64,000 bases of DNA from Xiphydria camelus (lineage: Eukaryota; Arthropoda; Insecta; Hymenoptera; Xiphydriidae): assembly GCA_963678675.1 (NCBI GenBank), contig OY783195.1:26275385-26339384 (forward strand), written 5' to 3'. Position 1 is the first letter of the stretch. Each line of letters starts with the position of its first letter. The position numbers and the translations under genes are program-made. Below, piece after piece: positions 56,683-64,000 of this stretch. A model generated the notes under the pieces. It did not search any database and was not told the origin of the DNA. It saw nothing but the letters and a program-made list of their open reading frames with translations.

Positions 56683-58554
56683 TTACCGAAATCCCGAGGG
56701 CAAAGGCACGTCGAATCCCCTCGTCGCGATCTGGTGCCGCTTCACACCGCCGACGTATCTCATCGCGAAGGGCGTCTTTCCGGCCTTCGCGTATCGCGCG
56801 CGGTGCGGATAACGCGGAACGACCTCGAGATGTTTCAGGGTCGTCAGGTCGGGCGTAATCCTGCCGCCGGCGCGCTTGCCGTAACGACTGCCGAGGAAGA
56901 AGCGATCGCCCCGCGGTCCTACCTCCAGGAGCTTCGTCACGGACGTCGGGAAGTTGCTGCGAGCGTCGCTGCGCCCGTACCTGCTGCCCGTCCAGAACGA
57001 CGGGGCTGGAAAGGATTCGATTTGGTTCTCCGCGCGTTTCCTTCGCGCGCTTGCGGATTTCTTCACCTGGGCAACATAATCCAAACAGTCATCTTTTAAC
57101 ATGTTGAGCGCCACGTGCCCACCCGTGGTCATTTTTGTCCTTCCAGTGAATGTCCACGGGTGGCCACGTGGCGCTCAACGTGTTAGTCATTCATAAGCAG
57201 CCTAATGTTTCACTTTTTAACCGACTTGAAGAAAGGAGTAGGTTCTTAATTCGACGCGTTTTTTTTTGCATGTTAGTTCATCTTTTTGTCAAATCTTAAC
57301 CGATTTCGATGATTCTTTTTTTATTTGTTCAAAATAATAATTTAATTATTTACATATGTACTTGAATAAGTGTTAAGTAGGTATCTATTAAATTACTAAC
57401 ACAAAATAAATCAGATTTTTTTTATATTTGAGATAAGTAGGGTAAGCGGCACAGTTGCTGACACTCGACAGTTATTGACATCATGTCGATAGCTTTACCG
57501 CTTACCCTACTACCTATAATAGTATTTGATTTGATTTGATTTGATTTATTCGATAAACGCCAATCGGCAATATACAAAGTTTACAACATCCTCCAATAAG
57601 GCAAATTAGAATAATTAATGACGCGATGTATCATCCAACATGCTCACTCATCCAATGATCCGACCAACTTTTGTTATAAGTATTCTTTTGGAGTTAGTGC
57701 CAAGTCGCACGTCAAATTTATAAAAAGGACTAAGTCTATTTTACGTAGTCTACCTATACATACCTGACGTGCGGCTTAGCACCGACTTCCAAAAAATACT
57801 ATTATAGTACTTACATGCACGGAGAAAAAGGATTAGTAATTTTTACAGTAAATCACAGTAACAGGGCTCCTCAGGAGGTGAAACAGCGTACTTTTTACAG
57901 TTGGTAACAGTGTAAACGTCAGTTTATACTGTAAAATTTATCAATCTCCCGTTAATATGATATACGTGTCGGATGCATAACAAATTTTACTGTATAAACT
58001 GATGTTTATACCGTTACGAACTGTAAAAAGTACGCTGTTTCACCTCCCGAAAAGCCCTATTACTGGGATTTACTGTAAAATTAGCTAATCCTTTTTCTCC
58101 GTCTACCTCGAATGCAAAGGACTTCTGATTTATTTTACGTTAGTAATTTAATAGCCGTCTAAAACTTATTCAAGCAGTGTAAAAAAATTAAATTATTTTT
58201 GCATGTTTAATGTCTTCAGTATTTGTTGATTTTTCAAATCAGTTCTTATTTTCTCGTTAACTTAAATTTCATGTTATCCAAAAGATGACTGTTTGATAAC
58301 TTGAAATCAAAGTTATCAAAGCGAGACATTAGACTGCCTACGGATGACTGAAAGACGACTTTCTGGCTTCTGTTTTACGTGTTATACTTACATTCCCGCG
58401 ATTCCAGCCGTTTGCCGTATCGACCATTGGTGTAGAACTTCTGCTGGGAGATCGCCAGGGTCGTCACGATGCACGCTATCCAGATCCAAACGACGAGCTC
58501 CACGCCGCAGAGGTTGCTCGAGAGACGTCGCGTTCTTTGACGCGGGTTCGTCAT
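56683..58554 (-). CDS. RYa: RYamide neuropeptide precursor
   Basis: Secreted precursor of insect RYamides, ligands of the RYamide GPCR. Coding exon 1 is 58554-58392 (acceptor GTTCCAG at 58563, then ATG): about 20 basic/polar residues, a hydrophobic signal core (VELVVWIWIACIVTTLAIS), then QQKFYTNGRYGKR, giving pyroGlu-QKFYTNGRYamide. Coding exon 2 is 57066-56683: RRKR, then ...FPAPSFWTGSRYGR and GDRFFLGSRYGKR, giving two more RYamides. The C-terminal part has no further RYG. Exon 1 ends in phase 1 (GAAT|GTAAGT) but the exon 2 frame starts in phase 0 after TTGCCCAG, so either the exact splice sites differ or a tiny exon is missed. The intron is nearly all transposon. Peptide identity is clear; the joint is not. 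Confidence 0.85.
57098..57184. mobile_element. 87-bp palindromic MITE nested in the RYamide intron
   Basis: AACATGTTGAGCGCCACGTG and its inverted copy, with a CACCCGTGG/CCACGGGTG inner stem. It interrupts the CCCAGACA-family copy 3. Confidence 0.7.
57227..57670. repeat. Dispersed insect repeat (ACCGACTTGAAGAAAGGAG type) with a 74-bp MITE inside
   Basis: Begins ACCGACTTGAAGAAAGGAGT then GGTTCTTAATTCGACG, a sequence type I recall as widely dispersed in insect genomes; class uncertain. Contains tandem TTTGATTTGA units near 57525-57548. Confidence 0.4.
57437..57510. mobile_element. 74-bp MITE, GTAGGGTAAGCGG ends
   Basis: Exact 13-bp inverted ends, with CAGTTGCTGACAC and CAGTTATTGACA inside. End structure like 477-862 and 18555-18684. 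Confidence 0.65.
57674..57804. mobile_element. Inverted-repeat element, TATAAGTATT ends
   Basis: ATTCTTTTGGAGTTAGTGCC..GTCGCACGTCA and the inverted TGACGTGCGGCTTAGCACCG surround about 45 nt. Confidence 0.6.
57828..58103. mobile_element. MITE with CACGGAGAAAAAGGATTAG ends
   Basis: Arms of roughly 110 bp, including GTAAATCACAGTAA..GGG and TACTGTAAAA blocks, are inverted copies. Confidence 0.75.
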
Positions 58555-58562
58555 CGTCGTAT

Positions 58563-59035
58563 CTGGAACACTGCGGCGGACGGTTCTCCCGTTAAATCGG
58601 TCTCTCTCGCGAGAACCGTCGCACTGGAAGAAACGACGCGGGATCGTGGCGCGATAACGACGAGGATACACCGCGTCTCGTATTATCATCACATTACCGT
58701 TCAATTTCTAATATCACAAGCTGAAAACGCCAAGAGAGTTATTCCTGGATCGAGCGTCGCGACGTTGCGCTAACGAGAGATCGAGAGCGGAACGCACATC
58801 CGCTGCGAGCTGCGTCTTTAACGCGTCGTTGCCGGCCGATATACGTATTTCGAGGACTACTGCGCTTTACTTCGGAGCTGCGACTAGATAAACTCGGAAA
58901 AGGAGCAGTCATTCGAGAGGCCGGTCAATTCAGCTCTCTTCCTCGGGGCTAACATCGGGGCTGGAATCTCTCGTCGCGGACTTGGAACGAGCCTCGCCTG
59001 AGGAAGGAAAGAAGACTGTCGTGGATGTACTCTAT
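58563..59035. other. Upstream of RYamide coding exon 1; intron/5' UTR region
   Basis: The acceptor at 58563-58564 shows that a non-coding exon lies further upstream on the minus strand. Nothing else recognised. Confidence 0.35.
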
Positions 59036-59039
59036 CGCA

Positions 59040-59490
59040 GGTCCGGTAGAACGAATTCGGTCTTAATATAAGAGAAATATTCGTATTTTTAAATTTAATC
59101 CGTAATCCGTATACATATTCTATGGCAAACGAAAAAGAAACGAAGAATCGGTAGAACGAATTCGGTCGTAATATAAAAGAAAATATTCGTATTTTTAAAT
59201 CAAATTTGTTATCCGTATACGTATTCAATAACAAACGAATGAGAAACGGTCCGAAGAAATAATTATTCGCACACAGTTGCAAGTGAGTTTTTCTTTACGA
59301 TATTGTGACGTCATCAAAAAGACAGAAAGATGCACTTATGCCAAGCAACGAGTGCAAGATGAATAGTCTTACTGGACCGTGACACAGCTGCATTTCAAAA
59401 TATCGTTTTCCAGCTCAGATTAGGCGGAAAATGATAAATGAGAAAAGACGGGGTAGATGATTTTCTCAAAATTTGTCGAATTTGCTATAA
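59040..59490 (+). repeat. Dispersed repeat family H2, copy 4, with a tandem duplication
   Basis: The block GTAGAACGAATTCGGTC...ATATTCGTATTTTTAAAT occurs twice in tandem (about 59046-59150 and 59150-59256). It is followed by the hairpin part (TTGTGACGTCATC loop, AAGATGCACTTATGCC) and the TTTTCCAGCTCAGATTAGGCGG end shared with the other copies. Confidence 0.6.
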
Positions 59491-60012
59491 AAAAAAAAGA
59501 AATTAGTGTCAAAACCGAATTGCGGCGAAGTACGTACCGCGGTTGCCGTTGGTCAGAGAAATTTTCTTACCGTGTACCGCCGTGCTGGGGTCTTCTCGAT
59601 TTGTCGTTCCCTCCTGCGAACACGACCAATTCTCAGCTACGCCTCCAATCGCACTTCGTTAATGACTGATTGCAATTCGAGGAAAATCATGCAGCGGCGA
59701 ATACCGCTCGTGATATCTGGCAACTACTGCTCGAACGATCTACGGTGCCTCGGCCTGCTCTCCGAAAGCCCAACCGCGCGTTAACTCGCCCATACTTCGA
59801 AATCTGGCGAAGATGAGCTAGTTCGAATCGCAGTCGATTCCCTCGGGGGGAACTTTACAACCGCGTACAGCTCGGATGGGGTTTCCTTGGTGTTCCGGCG
59901 AGTCGAAGGAGAAGTGATCTTCCGCGGATGCCATGCATCGAGGCGCGGAGGAAGAACGCGAGTAATAATGAGCCTCCGCGCAGGAGCCGAGTGATACCTG
60001 CGAATGGAACTG

Positions 60013-60044
60013 TGAGCCATTGTCTGTTGCGGCCGCTTTATATA
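60013..60044 (-). promoter_or_regulatory. Candidate TATA/initiator promoter, possibly for RYamide
   Basis: On the minus strand, TATATAAA (60044-60037) is followed 31 nt later by TCACAGTT (A at 60013), a good insect core-promoter spacing. It lies 1.5 kb upstream of RYamide coding exon 1 on the same strand, and that exon needs an upstream non-coding exon. Possible donors lie near 59998 and 59855. The assignment is inference. Confidence 0.4.
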
Positions 60045-60049
60045 GCACG

Positions 60050-62032
60050 ACCACCCTTCCACCCACACGAAGCACGGAAACCCCTTACGCAACGAGGCGC
60101 GTCGAAAGGTACAACGTCTCGTTTCGATGCCCTTTGCGGGCCAATTAGCCCAATGATCGGACGTGTTATTATTTCTTTCCTTCCGCCAGAAAATACATCG
60201 TGTATTAAAATAGTCCGGCGCGATATTTCAAGGGTAGTCGACAACACGTAGTGTGATCGACTCAATCGATCCGCGCTCAATTCATCCGCGCTTCCCGGTC
60301 GACGCGTAATTCAGGAAGCGCATCGGGGTGCAGTCTACCTATCGCGCGGCGGAACGAGAATGCAGCAGTTTCTTGAAAAAAAAAATCACCAAAAAACCCC
60401 ATTGACGAATGAACAGACATTTCGAGAAAGACAGCCGCGCTCGTCCGCGATTGTCGCGGGAGATTAGCGGCTTTACCAAGGAGATTACTCTGAGGGTGAA
60501 ATGATTATCTCTTATATGCTCGACTTTTTTTTGCCCTTTGGATGAAATTCGTCCTTCGGACGAGTCTGCGGAGGACGAAGTTTATTTATTTCAGACGCTG
60601 CTAGGTACGCCGGGGCTCGCTAATATCTAAAATGAGTTTCAAGAATGAGACTCGAATATTTTGCATGCAAACGATTTTTATCCCCCCTCTCTCCGGCATG
60701 TATATTTATACATAAATACGTATAAATATTACATATGTACCTACGCCGCGAGTCGAGCTCTACCGTCACTGTTATTCCGCGTAAATAGGCAAAGGGGAAG
60801 AAACAAACTAATTCCGCTTTAAACCCAGTCGGCATTAACATCGTAAACCTACGCGAACCTTTGAATATGAACGACGCATTCCGCGAGCATACTTCTCCGT
60901 AGCTATTTCTCTGCGCGCTAGAAGCATTCGCGTATTTCGTAATTATTATTATTAAACGCGGCGCTATAGAACCTTCGCAAAGCTTCGTTCGTTCGCTCTG
61001 GCGAAACTTTTGAAGCTCAGCTTTCTCTAATAACGTTTATTTGTTTACTCAGCCGCCGTACATTACAAAGCGCGCAAATTCGCGACGAGCGATGCAGATA
61101 TCGCGATACGTAATGTATGTACGTCGTATGCTTTTCGCGGGGAAAGAGCGGTACCGAATCAAGGGCGAAGTGAAATTCTATAAACTCACGAGAGGTAGTA
61201 GGGTGTATCGCCGCAGGGAAGGCAGTGGGTGGATAGGACTAGAATTTGGACGAGGAAAGTGCTAAGCCGCAGATTGCTTTATTATGTACTACTAAGCATT
61301 CAGGTACACACGCTTAAGTAGCAGTATCAGTTTTCACCCCTCATTTCATTTCCCCGAAGACTCAATTAAATGATAATCCTCGAGAGCGCCTCACCGAGTC
61401 GTATCTCGGATCCGAAAGTCGATCGAATGGAAATTAAACGACGCTTCGATGACTTATTATATTAAAAATATCTGTATCGCGTAAAATCACTCGTCCCGGA
61501 CGCACCGAGCTCGAACGGCATCGCTATCAGCTCGTGATCATCGGTGCGTTGCGCGGAAAAAATCGTTGACACGACGACACGCAGCGATTGCGTCGGCACA
61601 TTCGACATACCAATAACTGCCGATTAATCTAACTAATTAGTGTGTAGTACGGTCTGATAACGCGCCTTCTCTCTAACAATCAGCAATTATCAGCCGCTCG
61701 GCCCTTTGCGAACAATTTTGATTTCCACGCTGGAGTGCTTCCCGGCTTGATTAATTCCGTCATAGTACGGTCGACTACGCGCGCCCGGCAATTCCGCGGG
61801 GAAATGAGAATTACGACGCGCTGTAAAGCGCAGCGCGATAGATTTTCATTACAACGGAATATGTGGAAGAGTCTACGATTTATTCGTATTTGATTTTCGT
61901 TGCCGATGCGCGCGCGTCGTTGCACTCGGTGGAATTTCGAGGAACTAGATGAGCCGCCATTTTATTACATGGTTCGTGGCCTTTGCGCACCGGGGAAGAA
62001 GGGTAGAAGTAATTTCGAAGCAATCGCGAAAA
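60050..62032. other. Intergenic, no gene recognised
   Basis: Mixed composition; open frames under 110 codons without motifs. The last part should contain the CISD3 promoter. Confidence 0.3.
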
Positions 62033-62727
62033 ATGAACGTTCTTGTCAATGTCTCGCGACGTATTCGCTTGAATCCGTTGGGGAGGCAAAATGTAAGTAT
62101 TTCAACGTCGAGACGACGTCGCATTCGATGAAATGCCAATCCATGCTAATAATTCGGAGCCTTCCAACGAATCGAACGAAATCTACACGAGATGTAACCT
62201 AAAGAGCGACAAAGATGCTGAAATAATAGCTCGTAATCGCTAATCCACTGGTTAATCTTTACTCCGTCAAAGTTTGTCGATGAAAGCTCTTCGCTGCTTT
62301 GTTTACAAACAATTTTGCCCCGCCTTTCACCAGATTTCGCTTAAATTCCGTCTTCGTTCTTCTCCCCCAGGTCACTCTGTTCTGCACGAAATCGAGCGAA
62401 CCGACGATACCGGTAAATACTTTGAAGGAAATTTACGGCGCTTCGTATCAGAAAGAAAACGGCGCTATATACGATAAAAAGCCGTTCAAGTTGCGGTGCA
62501 TAGCGGGTAGAAATTACTCCTGGTGCCTCTGTGGCAAGAGCAAGAGTCAGCCATTGTGCGACGGAACGCACAACAATCCGTTCCTCAAAATCAAGCTGAG
62601 GCCAATCCGTTTTAATGTAACTGAGACCAAAGAGTACTGGCTCTGCAATTGCAAACAGACTTCGAATCGTCCGTTCTGTGACGGAACGCACAAACGCGAT
62701 GACATTAAAGCTGTTAGAGGGTTATAG
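62033..62727 (+). CDS. Cisd3: CDGSH iron-sulfur domain protein 3, mitochondrial (CISD3/MiNT)
   Basis: Mitochondrial matrix protein binding two [2Fe-2S] clusters. Exons 62033-62092 and 62371-62727 join in phase 0 (CAAAAT|GTAAGT, CCCCCAG), giving 138 aa. The first exon is a basic, amphipathic targeting sequence (MNVLVNVSRRIRLNPLGRQ). Two CDGSH motifs follow: CLCGKSKSQPLCDGTH and CNCKQTSNRPFCDGTH, each with the three Cys and one His ligands of the C-X-C-X2-(S/T)-X3-P-X-C-D-G-(S/A/T)-H pattern. Two motifs in one chain separate CISD3 from CISD1/2, and the lack of a membrane helix agrees. An ATG at 62299 in the same frame is inside the intron and was not chosen. Confidence 0.92.
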
Positions 62728-62768
62728 GATGACAAATAATTTTAGGGATCAAATGTACAAATGTTCAT

Positions 62769-62774
62769 AATAAA
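62769..62774 (+). terminator. Polyadenylation signal for CISD3
   Basis: AATAAA, 42 nt after the stop codon. Confidence 0.7.
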
Positions 62775-62779
62775 ACGTC

Positions 62780-64000
62780 ACTTCATTCACTAGTTTTTTT
62801 TAGAACCAACGTGTGTCGTCTAGAGATTGATTACAAAGTGGGCGTCGGTAAAAAACTTTTACCCAGTTTTTTGTTCCAATTTTGTTGCAGCGATATTGCT
62901 CGTAAAGGTGTCAAGTTTTCTATCTTACTTTGGTAGTTCGATAAATTGATTTTCGAACGCGACTCTGCTCATCACTCTTGGCGCTATGTAAACATTTCCG
63001 AAAGGAAGATTTCGTCTAGTTCTACGCGTAGTCCGCACGTGTAGAATTTATTACTCGCATCTTCCCTGAGATAAAAAGCTGAACAATTCATAATTCTAAG
63101 GAGTCACTCGTGACTTTTCATACGGATGATAAGGGTAATAAAAGATAGCGCAATATACTGCTATTACGCATATATCATTAAGCATAAGATGCTCATATCA
63201 GGTGCTATTTTCCCGAAAACTGAAAAGAATTCTCAATAGATCCAGTGGTACCGGTTTTTAAATCTCCCCGCTCTAGGAAAGTTCTCCACTCGAATACGTC
63301 ATCAGATGGCGTTTCCCCGCCTGTCATACACGTCGCGTTTGGAAAAAGAAGCGTAAACCTTTCAAATCTATAATTTGATAAGAACAAGATAAATAAACCA
63401 GGGAAATCGAAGCCACGTATCCATAAACGCATGCACATGACGTGGTATAAAAATACGGCAATAAGGGAAGAGTTCATCGCGTGGGCCGTACTTTTCAGTC
63501 CGAAAGCATGCTCGCGCGATAGTCGCTCGTAACGACGTTTCCTGCTTCGATACGCAGCTCGTGTCAAATACGGTTTTCGCGTTTTTATTCGGATTTCGCG
63601 TTACCAGAAGAGTGTGTGATTCTCGCGGACGTATTATGCGGTGGGTCTCGGTGAGATTCGCCGATGTCGGAACGGTAATTCGGATTTATATGGCATTCTT
63701 GGTTAACCCGTCAAAGTGTACCGCGTGCCCGGCGGATTCCCTCGTTCAACACTGAAGATACGCTCGAATTTGCGCCTTCCCGTAATCGTTCCAATGATAT
63801 CCAAGCGTACGGAGTGTGTCGACGTGCGAGAGCTTTAACCCACGATTTATTTACCCGTTCGCGCTCTCCATGACGGAACGGTGTGTTGTAGTTTTCTTCG
63901 AAACGTCAATCGCGGTACAAGCTTCTCCCCGTTTCCACATTACACGTTTATTCGGATTGTGACGGTTGACGTGTTCTCCGCAGACGACGGAAGTGTCGGA
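62780..64000. other. Right edge, no gene recognised
   Basis: A minus frame at 63205-63567 and a plus frame at 63561-63755 show no motif. A good acceptor (TTCTCCGCAG at 63974-63983) lies 17 nt before the window end and may begin an exon of a plus-strand gene outside the window. Confidence 0.3.

Larger units (their letters stand above)
57068..58375. mobile_element. CCCAGACA-family MITE, copy 3, split by later insertions; fills the RYamide intron
   Basis: The left part GGCAACATAATCCAAACAGTCATC (57069-57093) and, after the insertion at 57098-57184, TCATTCATAAGCAGCCTAATG (to about 57225). The right part 58260-58375 (TTTCATGTTATCCAAAAGATG ... GACTGCCTACGGATGACT ... TTTCTGGCTTCTG) matches the other copies. 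Roughly 1 kb of further insertions separates the halves. Confidence 0.65.

Noticed and set aside
62274..62477. Alternative plus frame and in-frame ATG at 62299 for CISD3
   Set aside because: Both lie in the intron; the spliced exon 62033-62092 gives a better targeting sequence and phase-0 join.

Overview
The window looks like nuclear DNA of an insect, most probably a hymenopteran and perhaps an ant. Genes are split by short GT-AG introns, intergenic DNA alternates between AT-rich stretches and CpG-rich islands, and the proteins are animal and insect ones: an insect RYamide neuropeptide precursor, a Tret1-like sugar transporter, complex I subunit NDUFB5, CISD3 and an ANKRD28/44/52-type PP6 regulatory subunit. 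The species assignment is inference; no bacterial features, rRNA or tRNA were seen.

Layout. 1-1.7 kb: last two exons of NDUFB5 (+), with a MITE in the intron. 2.7-5.4 kb: palindromic MITEs around decayed PIF/Harbinger pieces (a MADF-like fragment and a HARBI1-like transposase fragment). 5.6-7.7 kb and 11.9-13.9 kb: two tandem copies (+) of a Golgi carbohydrate sulfotransferase gene. Between them (8.5-10.7 kb) lie MITEs and two retroelement pieces carrying hammerhead ribozyme motifs. 14-43 kb: no convincing protein gene. It holds CpG-rich blocks, a long TC microsatellite, one TATA/initiator core promoter candidate, many MITEs in nested stacks, and a decayed non-LTR retrotransposon (RT fragment plus a third hammerhead copy, both minus). 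43.3-46.1 kb: five-exon Tret1-like transporter (+). 50.5-55.2 kb: complete 17-exon PP6 ankyrin-repeat regulatory subunit gene (-), whose splice phases all close to 1050 aa. 56.7-58.6 kb: RYamide precursor (-), whose only recognised intron is almost entirely transposon sequence. 62.0-62.8 kb: two-exon mitochondrial CISD3 (+).

The host genes are unrelated housekeeping and signalling genes and not an operon-like system: respiration (NDUFB5), mitochondrial Fe-S (CISD3), glycan sulfation, sugar uptake, phosphatase scaffolding and neuropeptide signalling. The most unusual content is (1) the three hammerhead ribozymes on retroelement sequence, with a 6-nt complementarity between the stem I and stem II loops in every copy; (2) the RYamide intron built from a MITE and further insertions; (3) divergence of exon structure between the two sulfotransferase copies; and (4) two dispersed hairpin repeat families.
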